Source of the DNA: Pacificoceanicola sp049803835
GTDB taxonomy: Bacteria > Pseudomonadota > Alphaproteobacteria > Rhodobacterales > Rhodobacteraceae
Length of the DNA: 64,000 bases
Reading direction: 5' to 3'
Assembly: GCF_049803835.1 (NCBI RefSeq)
Contig: NZ_JBNAGK010000012.1
Span: 1 to 64,000 of the forward strand
Shown: positions 1 to 7,105 of the stretch, piece after piece
Position numbering within the stretch: position 1 is the first letter of the stretch
How the letters are laid out: each line of letters begins with the position of its first letter
The notes under the pieces: model-generated
Told to the model about the DNA's origin: nothing
What the model saw: only the letters and a program-made list of their open reading frames with translations
Databases searched by the model: none
Program-made: the position numbers and the translations under genes

Positions 1-32
1 CTCCCCATCTTTTGGCCAGTTTCCGGGGTGGT

Positions 33-899
33 TTAAGCTACTCTCTGCCCCTGCTGGTCGGTTTCGATCTGGTTGAAGTAGACCACGGCGGGCGGCTGTC
101 CGCCATGGGCGGCGTGAGGCCGCTGGTGGTTGTAGAAGGTGATCCATTGGCCAACCCCGGCCTTCGCCTGCGAGCCCGTCTCCCAGGCGTGCAGATAGAC
201 GCACTCATACTTCAGGGACCGCCAGAGGCGTTCGATGAAGATGTTGTCGAGACACCGGCCCTTGCCGTCCATCGAGATCCGGGTGCCGATCCGTTTCAGC
301 CGGTCGGTCCAGGCGAAGGACGTGAACTGCGACCCCTGATCGGTATTCATGATCTCGGGCGGGCCGAAGCGGTGGACCGCCTCGTTCAGCGCCTCGACGC
401 AGAAGTCGGCTTCGAGCGTGTTCGAGATGCGCCAAGTCAGCACCTTGCGGGTGAACCAGTCCATGATGGCAACCAGGTAGAGGAAGCCCCGCCGCATCGG
501 AAGGTACGTGATGTCGGCGCACCAGACCTGGTTGGGCCGTTCCACCCGCAGGCCACCCAACAGGTAGGGGTAGGTTTTGTGCCCCTTGGCCGGTTTGCTG
601 GTGTTCGGCTTCTGATAAATCGGCATCAAACGCATGAGCCGCATCAGCCGCCGGATACGCTTCACGTTCACAGCGTGGCCCTCGTTCTGCAGGTGCCAGG
701 TCATTTGTTGGACGCCGTAGAACGGGGTTTCGAGGAACTGCCGGTCGATCAGTTGCATGAGCGCCAGGTTCACTGCGGTCTCGCCCAGCGGTGCGTAGTA
801 GAACGACGACCGCGAGATCGACAGCAGGCGGCATTGCGCCCCGACCGACAGCGTGGGGTGAGAGCGTTCGATCATCCCGCGCCTCACTTGCCGGTCCAA
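33..899 (-). CDS. IS3-family transposase OrfB (DDE integrase domain)
   Basis: This is the catalytic part of an IS3-type transposase. An HTH_21-like region precedes the rve integrase core. The DDE triad is visible: D129 in VWCADITYL, D187 in NTDQGSQF and E223 in FIERLW, with exactly 35 residues between the last two. The C-terminal motif YNHQRPHAAHGG is typical. The listed start at 899 is only a TTG; in IS3 elements OrfB is normally made as an OrfAB fusion by -1 frameshifting, and the frame is open upstream to a T-TTT-TTG slippery site at 917-923. A repeated RLM triplet stands near residue 85. The frame is intact, so the enzyme may be active if OrfA is. Confidence 0.93.
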   Translation of the reverse strand: MDRQVRRGMIERSHPTLSVGAQCRLLSISRSSFYYAPLGETAVNLALMQLIDRQFLETPFYGVQQMTWHLQNEGHAVNVKRIRRLMRLMRLMPIYQKPNTSKPAKGHKTYPYLLGGLRVERPNQVWCADITYLPMRRGFLYLVAIMDWFTRKVLTWRISNTLEADFCVEALNEAVHRFGPPEIMNTDQGSQFTSFAWTDRLKRIGTRISMDGKGRCLDNIFIERLWRSLKYECVYLHAWETGSQAKAGVGQWITFYNHQRPHAAHGGQPPAVVYFNQIETDQQGQRVA

Positions 900-1213
900 G
901 GCTTGAGCTTTCTGGACAAAAAATCGTTGGCGACGGCCAGTTCCCCGATCTTGGCGTGAAGCGACCGCACCGTCTCCTCGTCGACCTCGGCCTTCTTCTT
1001 CCCGCCGCGCTCGAAAATGTCAGATGCGCCTTCAAGCAGCGCGCTCGCCATTGTTCTTGAACCAATGGCGCACAATGGCTCGCTCCACTGATGGATCATG
1101 GTCGGATGCACGCCGTATTCCGCGGCCAGCTCCGACACCGTGCGCTCGCCCTTCAGGGCTTCCAGCGCCACGCGAGCCTTGAAGCCCGCGTCATGGTTCC
1201 TGCGTTTCGACAT
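884..1213 (-). CDS. IS3-family OrfA (helix-turn-helix) with an apparent in-frame insertion
   Basis: This 109-residue protein is the DNA-binding half of the transposase. The HTH_Tnp_1 region (FKARVALEALKGERTVSELAAEYGV, given in parts: FKARVALEALK and SELAAEYGVHP) is followed by a leucine-zipper-like tail ending FLSRKLKPW. Its end overlaps OrfB by 16 bases in the -1 frame. From memory, relatives read HQW, two residues, then ALLEGA. Here about 14 residues (SEPLCAIGSRTMAS) separate HQW from ALLEG, encoded by a palindromic stretch at about 1045-1085. The frame is kept, but the insertion falls just after the recognition helix and may impair the protein. The insertion call is inferred from remembered homologues. 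Confidence 0.88.
   Translation of the reverse strand: MSKRRNHDAGFKARVALEALKGERTVSELAAEYGVHPTMIHQWSEPLCAIGSRTMASALLEGASDIFERGGKKKAEVDEETVRSLHAKIGELAVANDFLSRKLKPWTGK
917..923 (-). promoter_or_regulatory. candidate -1 ribosomal frameshift site between OrfA and OrfB
   Basis: On the minus strand the heptamer T-TTT-TTG is in the correct phase of OrfA (codons GAT TTT TTG). Slipping back one base gives FFVQKAQALDRQ and continues straight into OrfB. IS3 elements use this arrangement to make the active OrfAB transposase. Whether a downstream stimulatory structure exists was not worked out. Confidence 0.7.
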
Positions 1214-1287
1214 GTTCTGATCTCCTCGTTCTTAGAGACCAGCAGACGTCAGATAGTAGCTTCCGTCACTGTCCGATTTTCGGGGAG

Positions 1288-1570
1288 GAGCTCAGCTTTC
1301 GAGACCATCAACACAGTATTTGATTGGTTGCCACTCGACTATACCGAGACGTCTAACGTCTTCAGTTCGCAAGAAAAGAGTATCATCTCAGAGTTTGTTC
1401 GGCTTGTTGAAGCAGCCTCTGACGCAACTACCGAAGACACTTGGGACGTCGAGTGGTTCAAGTCCTCAAAGGAGTGGGTGCAACTTTCTGCCTTCGCGAA
1501 TGTTTCGGTGCCGCTGTTGCTTGAGCGCGGCCGCTTCTCAGAGGAAACAGAGGAGTCCCATTTGGGTTGA
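1288..1570 (+). pseudogene. 3' remnant of a gene interrupted by the IS3 element
   Basis: An open frame runs out of the right end of the insertion sequence and ends at 1570. It encodes about 90 residues (SAFETINTVFDWLPL onward, then DTWDVEWFKSS, ending EETEESHLG) of hydrophilic, globular-looking sequence. The base composition is visibly lower in GC than the neighbours. The N-terminal part should lie left of the window if the element simply inserted. I do not recognise the family. The composition, together with the IS, suggests horizontally acquired DNA; that is inference. Confidence 0.55.
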
Positions 1571-1604
1571 TGGTAGGTTTGGGCTCAAAGCCTACCTCCA
1601 CCCC

Positions 1605-2453
1605 TCAGCTGAGGCTCACGCCCTTCCGACCCGCCAGATCGGTGAAGAACTGCCAGGCAACCCGGCCCGAGCGTGCACCCCGCGTGGCCTGCCATTCGAT
1701 GGCCTCCGCCCGCATTTCCTCCGCATCCACCGGCACGCCATAGGCGGCGCAATAGCCGCGGATCATGGCGAGGTATTCGTCCTGCGAGCAGGGATGGAAG
1801 CCGAGCCAGAGGCCGAAGCGGTCGGACAGGGAGACCTTCTCCTCCACCGCCTCGGACGGGTTGATCGCCGTCGAACGCTCGTTCTCGATCATGTCGCGGG
1901 GCATCAGGTGGCGGCGGTTGGAGGTGGCGTAGAGCACCACGTTGTCCGGGCGCCCCTCCACCCCGCCGTCGAGGATCGCCTTCAGGCTCTTGTAGTTCTG
2001 ATCATCGTGGCTGAACGAGAGGTCGTCGCAGAACAGCACGAAGCGCTCCTGTGCCCCGCGCAGATGGCCCAGAAGGCGGCCAACGGAGGAGAGGTCCTCG
2101 CGCTGGATTTCCACCAGCTTGAGGTTCAGCCCCTCCCCGCAGATGGTGCCATGCACCGCCTTTACGAGACTGGACTTGCCGGTGCCGCGCGAGCCCCAGA
2201 GCAGCGCGTTGTTGGCCGGCAGGCCGCGCGCGAACTGGCGCGTGTTGGCGAGCAGCGTGTCGCGCGACCGTTCGATTCCCACCAGAAGCGCCAGCTCGAC
2301 CCGGTTGACCTGCGGCACAGGCACCAGCCGGTCCGGCTCCGTATGCCAGACGAAGGCCTCCGCGCTGGCGAAATCGGGCGCGTCCAGCGGCGGCGGGGAC
2401 ATGCGTTCCAGCGCCGCTGCAATGCGTTCCATCGGATCGGAGAGGATCGTCAC
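1605..2453 (-). CDS. ATP-binding protein, DUF815 family (AAA+)
   Basis: This 282-residue cytoplasmic ATPase belongs to the DUF815 family. The Walker A motif GSRGTGKSS is at about residues 87-95 and a Walker B-like strand FVLFCDDLSF at about 139-148. An arginine-rich sensor region (SDRFGLWLGF) and a conserved ATSNRRHLMP segment follow. The cellular role of the family is not established. The start overlaps the tatC stop by four bases (ATGA), so translation is coupled to tatC and the gene is the last of the tatABC operon. That placement is common in Rhodobacterales as I recall; it does not by itself show a role in Tat export. Confidence 0.9.
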   Translation of the reverse strand: MTILSDPMERIAAALERMSPPPLDAPDFASAEAFVWHTEPDRLVPVPQVNRVELALLVGIERSRDTLLANTRQFARGLPANNALLWGSRGTGKSSLVKAVHGTICGEGLNLKLVEIQREDLSSVGRLLGHLRGAQERFVLFCDDLSFSHDDQNYKSLKAILDGGVEGRPDNVVLYATSNRRHLMPRDMIENERSTAINPSEAVEEKVSLSDRFGLWLGFHPCSQDEYLAMIRGYCAAYGVPVDAEEMRAEAIEWQATRGARSGRVAWQFFTDLAGRKGVSLS

Positions 2454-3406
2454 TTGTCGTCGTCCTTGTCGAACTCGGCCATCAGCGGGTCCTCCGCTTC
2501 ATCATCCTCGAACCACAGGCCCTGCGCGCGCAGCTCCTTCTCGCGCTTCTTCTCGGTCAATCGCACGAGGAGAATGGAGACTTCGTACAGGCCGTAGACC
2601 ACGGTGAACAGGATCAGCTGCGTCGTCACATCCGGCGGCGTCACCACGGCAGCGAGGATCAGGATGCCGACCATGGCATATTTGCGCACCGAGCCGAGAC
2701 CCGCCGCGCTGACCAGCCCGGCCTTGCCCATCAAGGTGAGCAAGACCGGCAACTGGAAGCACAGGCCAAAGGCGATGATGAATTTCAGCGTGATATCAAG
2801 GCTTTCGTTCACCTTCCCGAAGAAGGTGATGCGGATGCCTTCGGTGGTTTCCGGCACGATGGCCACGTCGGTCGGCAGGCCGGTGCCCGCGGGCATGGCC
2901 GCCCCCGTGGCATCCCCCGCCGCATTCAGCAGGTTCGCGAAGATCGACGAAATGTCCGCAAAGCCGAGGAAGAAGGCCATGGCGAGCGGCGTCACCACGA
3001 AATGCGCGAAGCTCGCACCCAGCAGGAACATGAAGGGCGAGGCGATCAGGAACGGCAGGAACGCGCCCTTTTCGGACTTGTAGAGCCCCGGCGCCACGAA
3101 CCGCCACAGCTGGTAGGAGATCACCGGGAAGGCCAGCGCAAAGCCGAAGACCATGGAGATGCGGAACAGCGTGAACAGGTATTCCTGCGGCGAGGTGTAC
3201 TGCATCGTCGGAGAGGGATCGCCAAGCTCGCGCAGCGTCGCCTCGATTGGGCCGAGCAGGAACTGCAGGATCGGCTCGGCCACGGTGAAGGCCAGCACCA
3301 TGCCCACGACGAACGCCAGCACGCAGCGGATCAGCCGCGTGCGCAATTCGGCGAGGTGTTCGATCAGCGGGGCGGAGCTGTCCTCGAGCTCGTCATTGGC
3401 GCTCAT
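2450..3406 (-). CDS. tatC: Sec-independent protein translocase TatC
   Basis: TatC is the multispanning receptor of the twin-arginine translocase in the inner membrane; with TatB it binds RR signal peptides. The N-terminal signature IEHLAELRTRLIRC is followed by six hydrophobic segments and FGLAFAFPVISYQLWRF-like motifs (seen here as FALAFPVISYQLW). At 318 residues it is longer than E. coli TatC (about 258). The extra length lies mostly in a periplasmic loop around residues 150-205, rich in Ala, Gly and Thr, and in a charged C-terminal tail. The start overlaps the tatB stop by four bases. Confidence 0.96.
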   Translation of the reverse strand: MSANDELEDSSAPLIEHLAELRTRLIRCVLAFVVGMVLAFTVAEPILQFLLGPIEATLRELGDPSPTMQYTSPQEYLFTLFRISMVFGFALAFPVISYQLWRFVAPGLYKSEKGAFLPFLIASPFMFLLGASFAHFVVTPLAMAFFLGFADISSIFANLLNAAGDATGAAMPAGTGLPTDVAIVPETTEGIRITFFGKVNESLDITLKFIIAFGLCFQLPVLLTLMGKAGLVSAAGLGSVRKYAMVGILILAAVVTPPDVTTQLILFTVVYGLYEVSILLVRLTEKKREKELRAQGLWFEDDEAEDPLMAEFDKDDDK

Positions 3407-3885
3407 GCTTGTCCCTTGTCACTCTCGCCCGGCACATCGGGCGGCAGGTCATGCGGATCGGCGGCGAGCGATTTCTCCAGCTCCTCCGCCTTGCGCGCCG
3501 CCTCTTCCGCCTCGCGCTGCTTGCGTTCGGCGGCCTTGCGGGCGGCGTTGGCCTCGATCTTGCGTTTGGCCTCCTCGCGTTCCTTCGCGAGCTTGTCGGT
3601 TTCGCTGTCCTCGGTGAAGGACGTCATCGACTTTGCCGCATCCTTGACGCCATCCATGGCGCTGCCCACCGGGTTGGTGGCGGTTCGAATCGTCTTGTGG
3701 ATGTCCTTCACACCGGCATCGTCCGCCGCCTGGTTCATGGCGGTGGTGAACTCGCGGGCCATGCCCCGGGCCTTGCCCATGAACCGGCCGGCGCTGCGGA
3801 ACAGCTTGGGCAGGTCCTTCGGGCCGACGACGATCAGCGCGACCGTCCCGATGACCAGCATTTCGCTCATGCCGATGTCGAGCAT
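3403..3885 (-). CDS. tatB: Sec-independent protein translocase TatB
   Basis: This 160-residue protein has one N-terminal membrane helix (MLVIGTVALIVVGP) followed by the conserved PKDLPKLFRSAG amphipathic helix. A long charged helical tail rich in Lys, Glu, Arg and Ala covers residues 75-150. The membrane glutamate (SEML) and the GPKDLP turn distinguish TatB from TatA. It sits six bases after tatA and overlaps tatC by four bases, giving the usual tatABC order. Confidence 0.95.
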   Translation of the reverse strand: MLDIGMSEMLVIGTVALIVVGPKDLPKLFRSAGRFMGKARGMAREFTTAMNQAADDAGVKDIHKTIRTATNPVGSAMDGVKDAAKSMTSFTEDSETDKLAKEREEAKRKIEANAARKAAERKQREAEEAARKAEELEKSLAADPHDLPPDVPGESDKGQA

Positions 3886-3891
3886 GACTGC

Positions 3892-4107
3892 TTACACCTT
3901 GTCTTTTTCGTCCTCGGGAGTGACGTCCCTGGCGGAAGCCGCCTTGTCGTCCTCGATCTCCTGCTTGCCCTCGTCGACGCCCTTCTTGAAGGCGGTGATG
4001 CCCTTGCCGACCTCGCCCATGAGGCTGGAAATCTTGCCGCGCCCGAACAGCACGAGAACGACGACGGCGATCAGAAGAAGGCCGGGAAGGCCGATGTTGT
4101 TGAGCAT
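3892..4107 (-). CDS. tatA: Sec-independent protein translocase TatA
   Basis: This 71-residue pore-forming Tat subunit has a short N-terminal membrane helix (GLLLIAVVVLVLFG), the FGRGKISSLMGEVGKG amphipathic helix and an acidic tail. It is the first gene of the minus-strand operon tatA-tatB-tatC-DUF815. The start is preceded by GGAGTG on the minus strand at about 4112-4117. The divergent WYL regulator begins about 180 bases upstream. Confidence 0.95.
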   Translation of the reverse strand: MLNNIGLPGLLLIAVVVLVLFGRGKISSLMGEVGKGITAFKKGVDEGKQEIEDDKAASARDVTPEDEKDKV

Positions 4108-4225
4108 GGCTCCACTCCTTGTGTCAGCAGGCCCCGCCGGGGACCCGTGCGAAAACTGGTGCTGGCCTTCTATGCCTTCCCGGACCGGGGGAAAAGCACC
4201 AAAACCGCGCCGGACCCGGGTTGTT

Positions 4226-4267
4226 TTGTCACCTTCTTGTCAGTTGTCAGGATTTTGTCAGTATAGG
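4226..4267 (+). promoter_or_regulatory. four TTGTCA repeats, candidate operator/promoter of the WYL regulator
   Basis: Four exact TTGTCA hexamers start at 4226, 4237, 4244 and 4255. The arrangement is two pairs with 11-base periodicity separated by one base. A possible -10 element TATAGG lies at 4262-4267. YafY/WYL regulators often control themselves and their neighbours through repeated sites, so autoregulation is likely. Binding is inferred, not shown. Confidence 0.5.
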
Positions 4268-4286
4268 CCGACGGGAGAGCGGAAAA

Positions 4287-4958
4287 ATGAATCGCAAGGA
4301 CCGGCTTTACGCCCTGATGGAGCGCCTGCGCGACGGGCAATTGCACACCGCGGAGGCGATGGCGCAGGACCTTGGCGTCTCGATCCGCACGATCTACCGC
4401 GACATGGAGGTGCTCGCCGCCTCCGGGGTGCCGGTCGAAGGGGCGCGCGGCTACGGCTACACCGCCCGTGCCGCCGTCACCCTGCCGCCGCTGAACCTGA
4501 CGGAGGCCGAACTCGACGCGCTGCACATCGCGCTCGCGGCCCTCGCGGCCTCGCAACTGGACGAGCACGCCCATGCCGCCCGCAGTCTCGCCGCCAAGAT
4601 CGACGCCGTCCTGCCCGAGGAATCCGGCAAGCCGATGGCCCCCTTCGGCTTCGCCACGGACGCTTTTGCCAATGCAGCAAAGGGCTTCGCCCATATGCCC
4701 GCGATCCGCGCCGCGATCCGGGCGCGCCAGAAGCTGCGTGTGAGTTTGGCCGGGCGGGCCCACGACATTCGCCCGCTGCTGCTCGATTACTGGGGCCGGG
4801 TCTGGACCTGCGTGTGCTGGGACGAGACCACCGGCGCGTTTCACCGCTTTGCCCTCGAGCGGATCGAGAGCCTGTCGCCCCTGCCCGGCCTGTTCGTGGA
4901 CGAGCCGGGCAAACGCCTGTCAGACTGGCAGACCTCCGCCCGGGGCGCTCAGGGCTGA
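4287..4958 (+). CDS. YafY/DeoR-type HTH regulator with C-terminal WYL-like domain
   Basis: This 223-residue transcriptional regulator has an N-terminal winged HTH (RKDRLYALMERL, then MAQDLGVSIRTIYRDM at about residues 25-40). The middle is helical. The C-terminal WYL-like fold is recognisable from RPLLLDYWGRVWTCVCWDE and FALERIESL. WYL domains sense small ligands or nucleic acids; the ligand here is unknown. The ATG at 4287 fits the start of the HTH. It is divergent from tatA and its last ten bases overlap the convergent gph gene. Four TTGTCA repeats lie directly upstream. Confidence 0.85.
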   Translation: MNRKDRLYALMERLRDGQLHTAEAMAQDLGVSIRTIYRDMEVLAASGVPVEGARGYGYTARAAVTLPPLNLTEAELDALHIALAALAASQLDEHAHAARSLAAKIDAVLPEESGKPMAPFGFATDAFANAAKGFAHMPAIRAAIRARQKLRVSLAGRAHDIRPLLLDYWGRVWTCVCWDETTGAFHRFALERIESLSPLPGLFVDEPGKRLSDWQTSARGAQG

Positions 4959-5620
4959 CCGATCAGGCGCACGACTTCGCCGTGCAATTCGCCGAAATGG
5001 GTGATGACCGCCTCCGGCGCCAGCGCCCGCACCGCCTCGCCCGCCGGCGAGAAGGAGACGAGTATCGACGGCACCCCGGCCGCCGCGCTGGTCTTGCGGT
5101 CCGTGTCGCTGTCCCCGACCAGCAGCGACGCCTCGCGCCGCCCGCCGCAGCCATCCACAGCAGCCCAGTAGTGCAGCGGATCGGGCTTCTTCACCGGCAG
5201 TGTATCGGCCCCGATCAACGATCCGAACAGGTCCCGGACACCCAGTGTTTTCAACAGGATATCCGCCAGATTTTCGGTCTTGTTGGTACAGACGCCTACC
5301 GCGTAACCGGCCTCGATCAGCCCTTCCACGGCGGCGACGGCGCCGGGATAGAGCGCGGTGTGCGTGGCCACGTTCTCGCCGTAGACCTCCAGCAGGCGCG
5401 GATACCACGCCATCACCCGCGCCTGATCCGGACGGCCCAGCCGCGTCAGCCCCTCCGCCAGCATCACCCGCCCGCCGCGCAGGGCCAGCTCGCGGTCGGT
5501 CTCGGTCGAGAGGCGCACCGCCTCGCCCATTTCCGCGAAACAGCGGTTCGCGGCGGCCAGAAGGTCGAGACTGGTGTCCGCCAGTGTCCCGTCGAGGTCG
5601 AAAATCACGCAAGGTTTCAT
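4949..5620 (-). CDS. gph: HAD-family phosphoglycolate phosphatase
   Basis: This 223-residue haloacid-dehalogenase hydrolase probably dephosphorylates 2-phosphoglycolate. Motif I is FDLDGTLADTS with nucleophile and acid/base aspartates near residues 8 and 10. Motif II is VCTNKT, motif III lies at KKPDPLHYW, and motif IV is LVGDSDTD. The length matches Gph. I chose the ATG at 5618-5620 because it puts motif I at the usual distance from the N-terminus. A long upstream extension of the frame is antisense to glmU and not real. The 3' end overlaps the WYL regulator by ten bases. Confidence 0.9.
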   Translation of the reverse strand: MKPCVIFDLDGTLADTSLDLLAAANRCFAEMGEAVRLSTETDRELALRGGRVMLAEGLTRLGRPDQARVMAWYPRLLEVYGENVATHTALYPGAVAAVEGLIEAGYAVGVCTNKTENLADILLKTLGVRDLFGSLIGADTLPVKKPDPLHYWAAVDGCGGRREASLLVGDSDTDRKTSAAAGVPSILVSFSPAGEAVRALAPEAVITHFGELHGEVVRLIGQP

Positions 5621-5640
5621 GCACTGTCCTGCCATATCTG

Positions 5641-5713
5641 GTGACAGCCCCCTGTCACATCCCGAAATCAAGCGTGAAAAGCCCTTGCTTGCCCCGCCGC
5701 GAGAACCGGATAA
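5641..5713 (+). promoter_or_regulatory. glmU promoter region with a GTGACAG/CTGTCAC palindrome
   Basis: The divergent gph-glmU gap holds a perfect 7+4+7 palindrome (GTGACAG, CCCC, CTGTCAC) at 5641-5658. Further down are a -35-like TTGCTT at 5685-5690 and GGATAA at 5708-5713 with a 17-base spacer, 37 bases before glmU. The promoter match is moderate. The palindrome could be an operator for either gene. Confidence 0.45.
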
Positions 5714-5749
5714 AACGGGGCCAAGAGAAAAACAAACAGGAAAGAGGCC

Positions 5750-7105
5750 ATGAGCACCGCCCTCATCATTCTTGCCGCGGGCAAGGGCACGCGGATGGAA
5801 TCCGACCTGCCCAAGGTCCTGCACCGGATCGCCCACGCCCCGATGCTCTGGCATGCCATGCGGGCGGGCCTCGCGGTCGACCCGGAGGAAACCGTCGTTG
5901 TCGCCGGCCACGAGGCGGCGCAGGTCGAAGCCTCCGCCAAGGATTTCGACCCGCAGGTGAAGGTGGTGATCCAAGCCGAGCAACTCGGCACCGGCCACGC
6001 CGTCGCGCAGGCGAAGAACGCCCTGCAAGGCTTTGACGGCAATGCGATTGTCCTCTACGGCGACACACCGTTCATCTCCGAGGACACGCTTCTGGCGATG
6101 CTGGCTGCCCGCAAGACGCACGACATCGTGGTGCTCGGATTCGAAGCCGCCGACCCGGGCCGCTACGGACGTCTCCTCTGTTCCGGAGAAACGCTGGAGC
6201 GGATCGTCGAGTTCAAGGATGCAACGGATGAAGAACGCGCCATAACCCTCTGTAACTCTGGGGTTATCTGCGCGGATTCGACTGTTCTGTTCAATCTCGT
6301 CGACGCCGTGGGTAACGACAATGCCAGCGGCGAGTATTACCTGACCGACATCGTCGCCATCGCCCGCGCCCGCGGCCTCTCCGCCACGGTGGTCCGTTGC
6401 GACGAACGCGAGACGCTGGGTGTGAACTCCCGCGCGGAACTGGCTGTTGCAGAATGGCTTTTCCAGAAAAACCGCCGCGCCGAACTGATGGCGGACGGCG
6501 TGAGCATGGCGGCTCCCGACACGGTGTACCTCGCCTGGGACACGGTGATCGGCCGCGACAGCGAGATCGAGCCGAACGTGGTTTTCGGCCCCGGTGTGAC
6601 CGTCGAGAACGAGGTCCGCATCCGCGCCTTCTCCCATCTCGAAGGCGCGCATGTCAGCCGCGGCAGCATCGTTGGCCCCTTCGCCCGCCTGCGTCCCGGA
6701 GCGGAGTTGGGCGAGAACGTGCATGTGGGCAATTTCGTCGAAGTGAAGAATGCCGTCCTGCATGAGGGGGTCAAGGCCAACCATCTGACATACCTCGGAG
6801 ATGCGGACATCGGCGCCCGCACGAACATCGGCGCGGGTACCATCACCTGCAACTACGACGGGGTGTTCAAACACCGCACGGTGATTGGCGCGGATGCGTT
6901 CATCGGATCGGATACCATGTTGGTAGCCCCGGTCACTCTGGGCGACGGCGCCATGACCGCGTCCGGCTCCACGATCACCGAAGATGTGCCCGCCGCGGCG
7001 CTCGCCGTGGCCCGGGCCAGGCAGGAAAACAAGCCCGGGCTCGCCAAAAAATTGTTCGATATGTTGAAGGCCCGCAAGGCAAAGATGGTTAAAGGGGCGT
7101 CATAA
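5750..7105 (+). CDS. glmU: bifunctional GlcN-1-P acetyltransferase / UDP-GlcNAc pyrophosphorylase
   Basis: GlmU makes UDP-N-acetylglucosamine for peptidoglycan and lipopolysaccharide. The N-terminal uridyltransferase (residues 1 to about 230) has LAAGKGTRM, KVLHRIA and YGDTPF. The C-terminal left-handed beta-helix (about 250-435) has the acetyltransferase signature around HVGNFVEVKNA, then YLGDADIGARTNIGAGTI and NYDGVFKHRT. The length of 451 matches the family. The stop shares one base with the glmS start (TAATG), coupling the two enzymes of the same pathway. Confidence 0.97.
   Translation: MSTALIILAAGKGTRMESDLPKVLHRIAHAPMLWHAMRAGLAVDPEETVVVAGHEAAQVEASAKDFDPQVKVVIQAEQLGTGHAVAQAKNALQGFDGNAIVLYGDTPFISEDTLLAMLAARKTHDIVVLGFEAADPGRYGRLLCSGETLERIVEFKDATDEERAITLCNSGVICADSTVLFNLVDAVGNDNASGEYYLTDIVAIARARGLSATVVRCDERETLGVNSRAELAVAEWLFQKNRRAELMADGVSMAAPDTVYLAWDTVIGRDSEIEPNVVFGPGVTVENEVRIRAFSHLEGAHVSRGSIVGPFARLRPGAELGENVHVGNFVEVKNAVLHEGVKANHLTYLGDADIGARTNIGAGTITCNYDGVFKHRTVIGADAFIGSDTMLVAPVTLGDGAMTASGSTITEDVPAAALAVARARQENKPGLAKKLFDMLKARKAKMVKGAS

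Larger units (their letters stand above)
1..1290 (-). mobile_element. IS3-family insertion sequence, left end at or beyond the window edge
   Basis: Two overlapping transposase frames on the minus strand are flanked by imperfect terminal inverted repeats. The left end begins CTCCCC at position 1. The right end carries the complementary GGGGAG at 1282-1287, and a shared GG-CAGT core lies further in on both sides. The outermost bases of the left repeat may be outside the window, so the target duplication cannot be checked. The element abuts the 3' end of an interrupted gene at about 1290. The right boundary is uncertain by several bases. Confidence 0.85.

Noticed and set aside
5621..6874. N-terminal extension of gph
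   Set aside because: The open frame upstream is antisense to glmU; the HAD motif I requires a start near 5620.
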